DNA from: Mermis nigrescens
Taxonomy: Eukaryota; Nematoda; Enoplea; Mermithida; Mermithidae
Length of the DNA: 64,000 nt
NCBI GenBank assembly: GCA_036768485.1
Contig: JAVLUZ010000142.1
Location: 14,107,814 to 14,171,813, forward strand
Direction of reading: 5' to 3'
A program made the position numbers and the translations under genes. The notes under the pieces were generated by a model. The model was not told where the DNA came from and made no database searches. It worked only from the letters and a program-made list of their open reading frames with translations. How positions within the stretch are numbered: the first letter of the stretch is position 1; every line of letters starts with the position of its first letter. Below, in pieces: positions 22,728 to 34,069 of this stretch.

Positions 22728-24042
22728 TGTGGCAGTGATTTAAATTAATATCTGCGATCTCATACAACTTCTGGAACCAGGCCTATATAGTAGAGAAAGG
22801 GAAGAAGCAGATCAATGTAAGGAAAAATTAGCTGGTCGTCTGTTTTAACCCTTACTTTACCATCTACTCAATTATCGATCAAGCAAGTCAGATTTTCTTA
22901 TTGTTTCATTTTTGCTTCTCATTTGAAGCGTAATAGGTCACTTATCCTCCTAGTTTTTCTCGAAAAAATGAAAATTGCGCGGAACAAGTTATCAGGAGAA
23001 CTAGGGCATTCAAATACGCATAATTTTATTGACTCAATCTAAAATTGAGAACAATATCAAAAACGTCTGCTGGAACACGAGAACTAAGGGTTTAGGGATA
23101 TATCTTATTTATTGGAAAACTATGCTTTAATACACTAATAAGTGCAAAAGAAGGTTGAAATGTCTGATTTTCGATTTCCTCAGAATTTTCCGATGGCTTG
23201 GCCTGTTAGTGTTCACCATGCATTGACAGCAAGAAAATTCTGGAGGTCAGGATATTTAAAATCGCCAAAACTCTTACTAAAAATAGAATTCTGGAGGGGG
23301 TACAAATCCCCCAAGCCTATGTTTGCTGGCCACTCAGCTGCATCCTTGCTATTGTGAGATTACACAACTTGATAAATTTACTGGATGATAATTAATATAA
23401 TTTCCTCAGATTGTATCGATAAATTACGCGTTTTCCTTTATATACTCGTACTATCAATTTTCAGATCCTTTCGGTCTTTAAAACCTTATGGTCACCAGTG
23501 TGTATCCTACATTTAGTTTTTTAACAAGTTTTGCGAACAGCGAACAGCTTTAAAAGCGTTTTCTTGTTTCGCACCGTGGCATTCTATCAGTGTATCTACA
23601 CACGTATGCATCTGTAAGAGTCTGCAAACTGAGCAGGCACGAAGGTCCGCCACTGATCAACGTTCGGTTGCTTTTGCAAGCCGAACCAGTGATCAAGCGA
23701 AAATAAAATCGGAGTGAGTTTCATGACCACTTGGAACGTAAAACCCACGGTTTAGACGATAAATATCGATAAACCGACTGCGTGTCAAAAAGACGCTGCA
23801 GCGCCGATTCGCTGCAGCCAAGGAACACTAATAAATGGCTCAACCTATTGGCGTGCAGTGATGCCTGGTGAGCGTAATAGGCTATAGCCCATCGAGGCTC
23901 ATCATTAGCATTATGCCTGACGGGGAAGAACGTCCCGCCGTAAGCGTTTGAACCGGAGTTCAGGTCGTGCAACTAGCCATAGTACCAGTATGTACCTACT
24001 TAAAGTCAATGGTGCGGATCTAAGATTTCCGTAAGAGGGACG
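22728..24042. other. intergenic, no gene supported; GC-richer block at 23540-23990
   Basis: AT-rich DNA, a G-type repeat scrap (about 23235-23320) and a GC-richer block with several small inverted repeats (TTCGGTTGC-TTTT-GCAAGCCGAA; GACGGGG-AAGAA-CGTCCC). A minus-strand open frame spans 23721-23972 but has no start or splice context. Confidence 0.5.
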
Positions 24043-24470
24043 CAGTGGTGGATCCTGGATTTCCTGATTGCGGGGGTGGATCTAAAAATTTTCCTAAATG
24101 TGTCAAACATTGTCCAAAAAATCGTGTATTATGCTCAAAGTGCCAGTTTTTTGCTGTGTTTTGAAAAGGCAGAACTATTTCTGATGCAAAAATAGAGAAT
24201 TTTCGAAATTCTCTAGAGCGTTTTTTTAAACTCGCACACTCGAGGATTCATTGTAGGAGCTACAAAATCTTTGTTCTGTACAAAAACTACTCTTCTGAAG
24301 CGCTAAGAGAATCAGTAAATGTCATTATTGAGAATAAAATTTGAAAAATCGTGATAAAAATGGCTAAAATCATCAAAAAATGCCTACATATTTCTTCTTC
24401 ATTGCGCCCAAGTATTTTCTGACGACGGGGGGTGGCGGTCGCCCTTCCCGCCCTCCTCTAAACCCGCCAG
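24043..24470 (+). mobile_element. hAT-like MITE (CAGTGGCGGATCCAGG family)
   Basis: Left end CAGTGGTGGATCCTGGATTT, right end CTCTAAACCCGCCAG, G-rich runs just inside both ends (GGGGGTGG, GACGGGGGG). Confidence 0.65.
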
Positions 24471-24658
24471 CAAAGAGGCGGTATCTCAACTATTTGCCAA
24501 AGATTCCAAAATAGGTTAAAAAAATCCGATATTAACGTGCGAAATAGCTTTTTTCATCGTTTTACATCGTTTAATTTTATTCAAATGATTTCTGTTTCAG
24601 GATAAAAATTTTTGACGGTTTTGTGCAAAAAATGCTTTATTTTTTAGTTTCAGCGTAA

Positions 24659-24853
24659 ATGAAATCTGCGCAGGGAGGCAATTACAGACTCGAACAAATT
24701 TGCATCATTTTCCGCATTTGTGCGTTTAATGCAGAGCGCATTGAAGCGTTTGGCTATGAAAGTCGAGAATTCGTTAGAATTCAAGCAAAAAACAAGGCAG
24801 AAGAGTATGCTGAGATAGTTATTTCTGCTCCAGAAAATGTTCCAAGAGCCTAA
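24659..24853 (+). CDS. small protein-like frame
   Basis: A 64-codon ATG frame just right of a hAT-like MITE. It reads IFRICAFNAERIEAFGYESR and later KNKAEEYAEIVISAPENVP, with charged, helix-like composition. RICAFN resembles the start of DNase-I-type domains but nothing else supports that. May be a chance frame; the opposite strand is open as well. Confidence 0.2.
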   Translation: MKSAQGGNYRLEQICIIFRICAFNAERIEAFGYESREFVRIQAKNKAEEYAEIVISAPENVPRA

Positions 24854-25478
24854 ATTCCTCGGGAAAAAGTACGACTCTCGCGCCGCCAAGAAGGATAAAA
24901 AATGTAATAAATAGGTATTATAACTATGGCGGAAAGCGTCGTGAAAATTTTGAAAAATTACGTTAAACAATGGTCAAATGTGCAAATTGCCTAACATTCC
25001 TTTATCTCGCCCACTGTTTTGCCCCCCCTGCTTGAAGTCCGTAAAAGTTTGAACGTTTTAAAAGTAGCTTATCAACTATCTTATTAGTAGTTGAGCATGG
25101 TCCCCTAGGTACCAAAAAATTTATTAGGAAAAAGGGATTGAATCCAGGGCTCGAGAGTGCTAGCTCTCGACAAGCCAGGGATTAAATCCTCAGCCTGGTC
25201 ACCTTTTTGACTGAAAAAATCTTTTGCTTCCTATGGGGCCATGCTTAAGTACCTACTTTTATTGTTGTGGTCAGTTTGATATTTAAAACTTATTAATAGA
25301 ATAAACAATACGCGCGATCTGTCGTAAACTCTAATTATAAAATAATGATATTTAGGTGCACTATATAAAAAACTCCATTATCGCTCGGATGAAGCCGCGG
25401 GCAGAAGATTCCAAACAGCTATCCTACTGTAGGTACCGACCTTCTTATGTACAGTATGACTTAATTTATACCTGAGCA

Positions 25479-25679
25479 TTAAGGAGGATGCGTATTTAGT
25501 TCTCCGAAAGGAATAATTAATCTTCCGTTTTCGTGTAACGGAAATTGACAATCGTCAGCCGCTAATTGAATAAATAATGACCCAGCTCCATGAATTCGAA
25601 ATACTTGACATAAATTCAAAGTGTCGCGTGAGGCAAAATTGTTGTTAAAAGGACGTTCACATGATAGGAATTGAACCAA
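25479..25679 (-). CDS. orphan protein-like frame, possibly a pseudogene or exon
   Basis: Sixty-six codons without obvious low complexity, containing RDTLNLCQVFRIHGAGSLFI and FPLHENGRLIIPFGELN, ending TAA at 25479. No ATG and no 3' splice site is visible at its 5' side, where an in-frame stop is reached 13 bases upstream of the first codon. It reads like a piece of a real protein, perhaps a broken one. I do not recognise the family. Confidence 0.3.
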   Translation of the reverse strand: MVQFLSCERPFNNNFASRDTLNLCQVFRIHGAGSLFIQLAADDCQFPLHENGRLIIPFGELNTHPP

Positions 25680-26003
25680 AAGTGATGATTAATTAGGCAC
25701 TTCTTTGCGCCTTTTTATAGAAATGACTTGAAAATGAAATGTTCGACAAAAAGACTTCAAATATATCTAAATATAATCATTATGAATTTTATTCGTAATC
25801 TGCTTTAGTGCTTTATTAATCGCCAAATTCGGGATTTGACTGTTGATTAACCTGTTTGCCTGAATTCTTATATTACTCCCTATATACTTTTCACTGTTAA
25901 TTTTATATGTGTTGATTCCTAAGTAAATCGTAATTTTAAGTAGCAATTATCTTCAATCTGATTTACGACGGCTATCAAGATTTTTATGACCATGCTTAAA
26001 AAT

Positions 26004-26088
26004 TATAGTCTCACACAATTTCGTTCATAAATTTTAAAACATCTTCGACAATAAGCTGGCAGACTGCGATTATAGCATTGATCTGATA
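26004..26088 (+). mobile_element. MITE (TATAGTCTG family), left half, split by Helitron
   Basis: Left part of the same MITE family, broken exactly at GATA|TC by the Helitron. Its right half resumes at 29298. Confidence 0.85.
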
Positions 26089-29000
26089 TCATAGGTAGCG
26101 CGATAGCGCTACCTATAATATATTTGGCCGTCCTTTTTTCTTATATTTTATCAGAGCGAGTGCAAAATTTGTGTCCCCCCTCACAGCAACAACGGCACAC
26201 ACCTGGGAGGTGCGGCTTTTTTAAAAATTTAGATAATAAAAAAACCTAGATACCCTTTTTTTGTTTTACACTCAATACCGAGCTAGTCGTGAGTGTAAAA
26301 AGTTTACACCGAAAATTTAAATGATCGGCGGAGGGCCAATTTTTTGAAAAATGTTTTCCCTGATTAGTAGCTTACGCATCTGGTCTTAAAATTTCTCAAC
26401 ACTCATTAGTTGTTGCACAGAAGTGTAAATTGGACGGTTTTTTTACTGTTTTCATGTGCACGAGCATATCTAACTCAGTTTTACATTCTATGCAGTCTGA
26501 TTAGTTTCAAAAGGTAGACGGTTATAAAATCTAGGGGCGCCTTTTTCATTTTTTTAAGTAATATTTTCAAATTTAGAGGCGCTTTATTGTAAAGAGTCTG
26601 GGACAAAAATTTTTTCCGCCCAGCGTGTCGTGGATGATGAACTTTAAGAAAAATGTTCTCCGTAAGGTCAGAATAACGAATCTGACCTTTAAACTTTTCT
26701 ACAGACAGTGTTTGTTGAGGTATGAAGAGATGAACTTTGAAATATACATCTATTTTCTAATGCCGATAGATAACTCCGTATTGCATACTATTAGATCATA
26801 TTTTTATTATTTCATAGGTTTCTAACTCGTCTTTAATGAATAATTATTTTTATTATCGTTTTAGTATGATCAAGCTGAAATCTTGGCTGCGAGTTGAGTT
26901 GGTGCAATTGCTGATGTATTCGTGCTCGCATGTGGATTTAAAAAAAGAATAATGGGTTCAAGTCTTCTGAATACTGACTTTTTTCATTCTTTTACGTCTT
27001 TTGGCAAAACCATGCACTTTATTTCACTTATTCATCTATTTAGGTTCTGCAGATGAGACTCTTTTGTTTTTTGAATTTAGCCTTAGTTCTCGAATGGGAG
27101 TGTAAAGAGTGCGAAAATCTGGGGGTGAAAAGACACACTTTGGTCGAGTTTTCGACTTGTTTATGTCTGCCAACAACTCCGATTATGAGTCTAAAGAAAT
27201 TTTTTCTGACAGAAATGTACTGCGGATCAAGGTCTATCTTGTGCTTATCAGCAAATTTTTCTACAATCAATAATCAGTTAGTACCAGGGGTTTAAACTTT
27301 GCACTCTAGTGGATGAGTAAAAAACAGGTTTTGTCCAAGATTTCTCTGCCAACTTTTTCGGTTTTGAGTTGTGATGAATTGAATAAATTATAAAAAAGTA
27401 AAGTCTAAGGGCTACACGTCGAAGCAAGCCGCGTGCAAAAAACGTAATATTGAGTTGTTTATGGGGGTGTAAAGTTCGAAATCTGTGGTGTAAAATAGCC
27501 GAAAAACAGGTTTTTTTCGTATTTTGATTTTATAAATCATATCAAAAATTTTGCGGAACATAAGTTTGGCACATACAAACGTACTACAGTCAAAGGGCTA
27601 CAAACTGGCCCGAAGCGAATTCAGCCTAAGCCTAAGCTGGGCGTTAGGTTCAGATTTTTAAAGTTTACAATGTAGTGACAGTGGAAAATACGTGTTTGTC
27701 CATTTTTTAGTCGCCACTTCCTCTGTTCAGAAGTCGAGCGAGGTCGGATAGGATAGAAATAAAGTACTTTATAAGGGGTACGCGTCACAGCAAATTGTGT
27801 TTGTTTGCATCAATATTTAGCTTTTTCGGGAGGTGTAAAGTCAAAAAAATGGGGGAGTTAAGCGTGTTTCTGCCTTGTTTTTTCTCTGGCAAGTTCTGGG
27901 TTATGAGTCTAGACATAATCTTAAGTCTAAAAATGAACCAGAAACTAAATGTGATACGCCAGCAGTGGTGTAAAGTGGTTTACATATGATATTCATTTGT
28001 CCTCGGGTCATTGTGGAGACTTAATTTTTTCAATAAATGTTGATCGTAATATCAGGGTAATATCAGAATTACGAATCCGACTGAAATTTTCTTTAAACTC
28101 TGTGGTTGTGTAAAATTTACACTACATATTAAGTTTAGTTCTAGAACCGTGCGGAAGCTTAATTTTTTCAAAATGTCCTACGTAAAATCAGAATTTGGAA
28201 TCTGACTGTTAGTATTCTCTACACCTGGTACTTGAGTAAAGTTTGCACTATTCATTTGTTGTTAATATGTAGTTTATACTACAAATTTATTTTACTTCCA
28301 AAGCTGAGCGTTAGTGTTCCTTACACTTGATATTTGCGTAAAGTTTATGCTGAAAAACATTGATCTGTTGTCTTCTTTAAAAATGATAATGCCGATGTTG
28401 AGAACAATATTGTTTTCTGCACTGCGGTCATTATTGAGGCATGTTACGGTATGTATTTACTGACTGATGTACTCAAATCATGCTAATTAAAAGTAGGGTA
28501 CTAGCAAAGAAAAATGCTCCGATGGAACAAAAAAGATGAATATACTTGGAATTGTTGATTGTTAAAGATGTAAAAGGAGAGGACTAGGAAAAAGCTACCA
28601 AAAGTCGCAAAATCTGATAAAAATCACACTTTCTCTGAGCAACGCAAAAATTGAAGTATATTCTGCGGCCAACAAATTAAAATAAATATTTAGCCATAAA
28701 ATGATTGAAAAAGCAGCACGTTAGCTATGCAGTAGCTATGGAAAATAATACTGAGTAAACTAACAGTCTTTCTAAGCCAATTGAATGAAATAGCAAACAT
28801 TGATGCATCCAAGACAATTGAATAAATTGTTGGTTTAAAACAGTAGGAGACGCGAAAGCTGACTTGAAACAGACTAAATGTAGGTACACTAGCATGCCCG
28901 TAACGATTGTGTGCACTAATCAATCGGCCCCTGCTTTGATTGCTATAATGTTCATAACAAAATAAAACAGTTTTAAATACAATACCACTTAGTTTTCTAT

Positions 29001-29297
29001 CAATCAAGATACGAAGCTAGTCAGCGTTGCTACTTGCCAGCAATTTAAAAAAGTAAACATTATAGATTCCGTTTATACACTCTTAACTGAAACTTTGAAA
29101 ATTATTAGAAAAAGACACTTATTTAGAGGCCGCAGAATATACTTCGATTTTCGCGTTGCTTAGAGAAAGTGTGATTTTTATCGGATTTTGCGACTTTAGG
29201 TAGCTTTTTCCTAGTCCCCTTCTTTTACATCCTTAACAATCCACAATTCCAAGTATATTCATCTTTTTTGTTCCATCGGAGCATTTTTCTTTGCTAG
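26089..29297 (+). mobile_element. non-autonomous Helitron copy 4, complete (3209 bp), nested in a MITE
   Basis: Begins TCATAGGTAGCG and ends TTTGCTAG. The host reads GATA|...|TATAATTATCG, and an uninterrupted MITE at 48777-48949 reads GATATATAATTATCG, so the insertion fell between A and T without target duplication, the rule for Helitrons. The 5' hairpin is perfect (11-bp arms 26091-26101 and 26106-26116, 4-base loop). The 3' inverted repeat runs from CTAG at 28501 to CTAG at 29297. No Rep or helicase coding seen. Confidence 0.9.
26091..26116. repeat. 5' hairpin of Helitron family
   Basis: Perfect palindrome ATAGGTAGCGC-GATA-GCGCTACCTAT two bases inside the 5' terminus. The same hairpin is found near 9030 and 17860 with different loop sequence. 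Canonical Helitrons carry their hairpin near the 3' end, so this position is unusual. Confidence 0.85.
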
Positions 29298-29376
29298 TAT
29301 AATTATCGTCACCCTCGGCGTATTGTCCTTGAAAATTCTTAAAATTTATGCACGAAGTTATATGAAACAGACTATA
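29298..29376 (+). mobile_element. MITE (TATAGTCTG family), right half
   Basis: Continues TATAATTATCGTCACCCTCG and ends ATGAAACAGACTATA, completing the copy that begins at 26004. Confidence 0.85.
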
Positions 29377-30648
29377 CTTTAGTTTATTTTATTTCTATTT
29401 TTATGTTCTGTTTACTTAATAACAATAAGTTTTATTTTTCAATAATAGTGAATTTTAAGAGGTAAGGTTGAGACTTGCAGATTTCGTAAAACAACTATCA
29501 TTCCTGGAGGCGGACTGTTGCAGATTTCGAACGAAAATAAGCATCGCTGTGGGCCATTCTTATACTCTAAAAATATCGAAAAATTGCACTATTTCTTAGG
29601 AAAATGCTAAGACAACAGTGTTTATCCCAATATGAAGTACTTTTCCAAAAGTGCCGTGCAAAAATCGTCGACTGTTTATTTTCCAACAAAATCTCCCGAA
29701 TTATTATCGATCGAAAAAGGATAAAATCATTCATTCGTCATGTATCTGTCGTAGCAGTGACAAATCCATGATTTCCTAGCAAAAGGGCCGAATCTCAATT
29801 TTTCTCAAAACTGTCGAAAAGGTCCCAAAGATCAGTTGATTCAGTTCCAAAGTTTGCATCGTTTTCTAGCACTTAAGATCATTTTTAGTGCAATTTAGAA
29901 AAGTATAAAATTAAAAATAAAAAAATCAGACAATTCAAACGAAATGGACGAACGGTACGCTAAGCTAACCATAACCTTCTTTCACATGTCTCGTTATGTG
30001 GAATACAATTTTAGGGCAAGTTTAAAAATTTTCTAAAATTTTGGCTAAAAAAGGAAAAAATTGTTTTGATTGCTATTTTATTAATCAACAGATTATCGTA
30101 AGAGCCATACAATTTTTATTGAGCAGGAAAAATAAATTTCTCGCGCAAAATTTAAGCTGTTCGACTGTTCAGTAAATGTCATTCAGATGTATCTGGTAAG
30201 AAGCCACGACAAAATCAGTAAATTACGACAGATTATGACTAAAAATCTGGAATGTCAACCGGTCTTGGGGATCAGTTGTTAAGCTTTTGGCAATCAGTTA
30301 TTGAGTTTTTGAGCCGAATATGACGTTGTTACATAATTTCGGCCCAATTTCAGGCATTTTTGAAGAAAATTTTCGATTTTCAATCCTTTTTGACCTTCAC
30401 TTTGCCTCATTGGCCCCAAAAAACTTTCAATGTTTTCATTCTGGATAATGACTAAACCCTCCTAAACCTCTACGTACAGTTCAGGTCGCTACTATCTTGG
30501 GCCGACAAGGAAACGGACCCATCCTCACCCCTCTAAATCCGAGCCTTTCTCGCAGTGCTTAAATTTCGGTAATAAAATTTTGGCGGTGATAAAATAATAA
30601 TAGAATAAAAGATAATCTGGATAAAAATTCAATTCGTTTTGTTCCCAG
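29377..30648. other. intergenic upstream of the bHLH gene
   Basis: No gene seen. Some TTTTCAATCC/TTTTGAC blocks around 30330-30440 resemble repeat E. Any bHLH promoter should lie here but no element can be named. Confidence 0.4.
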
Positions 30649-30963
30649 ATGTCTAATCATAAAATGTTCGTTCAACAAGACGTCGTCGTGACTTCGTCGA
30701 CGAACGGCAAGCGATCTTGTCATACATCGCGGCAAACGTCGGCGACTAGCGTCGGCGGCAAATTGCCGTCTTACAAACGAGCGGCAGAGCGCTCGACGAC
30801 GTCGGTGGCGCGTCGCAACGCCCGCGAGCGCGGTCGCGTGCACGTCGTCAACGAAATGTTCGCCGCGCTGAAATGCCGCCTACCGTCGCTGAAGCACAAA
30901 ACAAGGCGCGTGTCGAAGCTGAAAATTCTTCGAGCTACGATTGCCTATATTTACGATCTGCAG
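30649..30963 (+). CDS. bHLH exon 1 (basic, helix 1, loop, helix 2)
   Basis: 105 codons from ATG to CAG|GTGCAC. Reading on past the donor gives only five more residues before a stop and would truncate the protein at the end of helix 2, so splicing is preferred. Confidence 0.88.
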
Positions 30964-32905
30964 GTGCACTATAGCATATGAAAGATAAACAAATAGTGAA
31001 ATACGCAAAAATGAGAGATGAAAAATTTAGGAAAACTTTTAAACAGCTCTTAACTTGTGCAAATCAGGCACGTAGCTTTAAGGGATAGTGGGGATGGTCC
31101 CACAAAATTCAGGAAATACGAATATTTTGTACATGGGTCCCGCAAGAGAAAAAGTTGAAAATTCTTAAAACGCATTTAAAAGACCGCCAGAATAGATTCT
31201 AGCACACTTTTGAACCAATAAGCCCAAAATTTTCAGGCGCTTCGCGCTAGATTTGCAGTTTTTATGTGTGTATGAAAATTTTCTGACGCATACGCCAAAT
31301 CATAAATCTTTCATACCTAACCAGAATTGAGTACAAAACAAGCTAAACAATTTTTCCAGCAGGGGTCAAAGTGCTAAAAATCATTTGCGTGACCAATTCA
31401 TGCAATTTTTGAATATGATTAGAATCAAGTTGAATTTCTTGAATTTTTCAAAAAAATTTCTTCTCCGGTGAGTAGAGCTCGCTGAGAAACGCTCAAAAAT
31501 GCCATTAGTTTTGCCTGCCTACAAGTAAAGCTGTCCCCTTAAATTCAGAAGGCGTTGACAGCGAGTCTGAATTTTTTAATTTCTTAATGCTTTTGCTATG
31601 CTCATTTAAACGCTAGCAGTCGATCATCGGAAAACCAAATATTGTCTCAATTTTGATTCTAAGAATGGAAAAGTCTGAGTTTCTACCTTGCAATAAAAAA
31701 CTATTGAAGAGCATCACGGGGCTAGAAAACGAACTGGAATACGACACGCGCATCTTTATTGTCATTTTAATAACAAATTGGTTAATATTTTAATCAATAT
31801 CTGAAAGTTCTTAAAATCATTTCAGATAGCTAATAAGTTGTAAAAATTATTTTGACACATACTAAACAGTTCTTCGCATAAATCTGCCGTATCTTTAGTG
31901 CTTTGTGCTTATTTATATTGAATTTGTTCTTAGTTTGACGCGCACGAATGATAAGCGATAGAAGTGAATTAATTGTTTTTGCCAAAACCAAAATTTAGAA
32001 AGTTTTCTAGATTCTACGCCGAATTCATGGTTTTAGAATATTCGTGATTAAATATTTCACAACGCCATAAACGCGCTGCATTCACATTTGTATGGAGCTG
32101 TAAAAATTCTAAAATGTCTCCCAAAAGGTTTTATGCCTCAGATAATATTTTTAGTATGTATAGACATCAAAAAATGTCAAAAAAGGCTATTCTGCGCTAA
32201 AATAATTAATTTTCGAGCGTGCTGTATGTTCGAAATCGTGCATGAGCAGCGTCAAAATTTTTATGTAATTAGAAATTTTTCAAAGGTCAAACCAGAGCCA
32301 GAAAACAAGTTAGGACGAAAAAATATCGTTCTTCGACGTTTCTCATTCAACTTTGTCTTATGAAGAAAATAAAAAATTTGCGAAAAAGGGATAGAATTTT
32401 AAGAGTGAAATTCTGTGCGTCTGCGATTTTTTTAATTTTAGGGATACAAACTCTCCCCATGCCGTGGTGATCGTGCATTCATGATTTGAATTTGAAGCCT
32501 CTATGCCTTTCTTACAAGAACAAAGTAAAAATAATATCAGGAGAAAAAATAAAAACAAAAGCGAGTCACAACTTTTCACAAACTTTCACTGAACAAACTA
32601 AATACTTACCGATCAATCAATGTAGTTTTTCGTTGAGTACTCAGTGAAGCCAATTTCTTCAGATAGATTGCATTTGAATTCTGAGGAAAATAAACAACTT
32701 TAATCAGATTACACGTACTATGTATATGCTAACGTTCAATAGTTTAAGTGATTTATTGCATTTTTATTAGGACATGCTTGCTAAAGCATCAGCTTCTGAT
32801 TTCAAATCCGGCTCGACCGAATTTGCATCCGAAAACATTTTGTCTAGCAGATGTGCCCGTAGGGTCAATCATCAGAGTTGCCCTATTTTGTGTTCTCCGC
32901 GCTGA
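30649..32905 (+). CDS. achaete-scute-like bHLH transcription factor, two exons
   Basis: Basic helix-loop-helix transcription factor, 149 residues, expected to bind E-box DNA as a dimer in the nucleus; proneural or neural fate roles are typical of the family. Exons: 30649-30963 and 32771-32905, both phase 0. The bHLH spans about residues 54-108. The basic region reads RRNARERGRV with the E-box glutamate at residue 60, helix 1 has VNEMFAALKCRLPS, and helix 2 reads VSKLKILRATIAYIYDLQ, joined to DML in exon 2. The KxSKxxxLRxxxxYIxxLQ pattern is closest to achaete-scute; Gly62 replaces the usual Asn/Arg. The ATG follows directly on TTGTTCCCAG, a perfect 3' splice site, so either an upstream non-coding exon or a trans-spliced leader joins there. 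Coding GC is far higher than in the surroundings. The 1.8-kb intron holds a hAT-like fragment. Confidence 0.88.
31065..31557 (+). mobile_element. hAT-like MITE relative of 58632-59198
   Basis: Starts CAGGCACGTAGCTTTAAGGG and ends near CCCCTTAAATTCAGAAGGCG, aligning throughout with the copy at 58632 (CAAGAGAAAAAGTTGAAAAT, GCTGAGAAACGCTCAAAAA). Right terminus eroded. In the bHLH intron. Confidence 0.65.
32771..32905 (+). CDS. bHLH exon 2 (C-terminal tail)
   Basis: Starts after TTTTTATTAG in phase 0 and reads DMLAKASASDFKSGSTEF and onward to a TGA at 32903-32905. DML after YIYDLQ is the usual continuation of helix 2 in achaete-scute proteins. The tail is Ser- and Cys-containing with no domain I recognise. 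Confidence 0.78.
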   Translation, partial: DMLAKASASDFKSGSTEFASENILSSRCARRVNHQSCPILCSPR

Positions 32906-33796
32906 AAAATTTCATTTTTGTCGTTTTATTTTCACGCTTTATCTCTATTTTCGATTTGATCATCGACGGAGCCTTCGTGCTAAATTTCTGTTTATTTATC
33001 TTAGTAAGACTATTCTTACATGCGTAGAAAACTGCCAATAGTTGTTGCTACTTCCCTTAAGCAATTAAATCCTTTTGTGTCATCTCAATACAAAAATGAC
33101 AATATTTACTCGTATTTGTGAATATCACGATCATTTTTTGACGAAACATAAAACACCATACAATTTTTCGAAATATGGCGCCTACGAATAATATAAGTAA
33201 ATTTCCTCTGTTCAATTAGAAGCATGAGAACCGAATGTCGACAATAAATAAACCTAGAAGATTTGGAATTGAATCAGCAATAGAAAATCATTATTTTAGT
33301 CTTATACATATTTCCTGTAAAATTTTCATTAAAAATATCGTGAACTCGGAAATGTGTCCCTCCCTCCATTTATCACAGCGAAGTACTTGGAATGAATTTT
33401 TTTAAATTTTAGGCTTTAAACATGGAAAATAATCGATTTTTGAACATTTATCTTTTAGAAGTTTGATCCAAAAAAGGAAAATAATGAGTATATATATCCT
33501 TTGATTTTACCCAATCATCATAAAGTGTATGTTTTACTACATTCTTAAAACCGAAAACTTTAATGAGATATATGATAGTTTGAATATTTGAGGAATTTCA
33601 ATCAGTGTTGTTACATAACTGATTTATTTGACGATTTCATGTCCTAAAAATCGCAGATACGAAAGATTTGAAAGGAAGTATGCATTCAAAACTGTTTGAT
33701 AATTTTTAAAGATTCAAAATAAATTCTCTTTCATGGTCTCTAGACAGGTCTGTTATTCATAGACACAGTAAGTCATGCACCTTTATACAAGCTAAA

Positions 33797-34069
33797 TCAA
33801 GTTTCAACTAAGTCGGCCGAAGTTTCATGAATCGTTTTGCAATTTTCGTTGATCGACACCGTTTTGGTGATTCGGTGATAAGGTGATGTCGTTTTCACAC
33901 AGGTGTTAGTGGAATGCCACAATCGGGGGTTAAAGCCTTCCCTTATCCGCTCGAATATAAACGTGATCAATATAGTCCATGCTTTTGACAATTCTCTGTG
34001 CTTGCGAACCACTTCGAACTGGTTCATGTAATCTACTAGCAATTCGGCTAATTGATCAAATGCTTCTAT
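33797..34069 (-). CDS. globin terminal exon: G and H helices plus tail
   Basis: Starts after TTCATTTCTAG in phase 0 and reads IEAFDQLAELLVDYMNQFEV, then LSKAWTILITFIFERIREGF, with a polar tail to TGA at 33797. Codon composition remains coding-like through the tail. Confidence 0.82.
   Translation of the reverse strand: MEAFDQLAELLVDYMNQFEVVRKHRELSKAWTILITFIFERIREGFNPRLWHSTNTCVKTTSPYHRITKTVSINENCKTIHETSADLVET

Noticed and set aside
25125..25215. tRNA-like segment with GGATTCAATCC (reverse strand) and a TCGAGAG hairpin
   Set aside because: A box-B-like motif and a 7-bp closing stem can be drawn, but the T-arm does not pair and no proper D-arm or anticodon loop fits.
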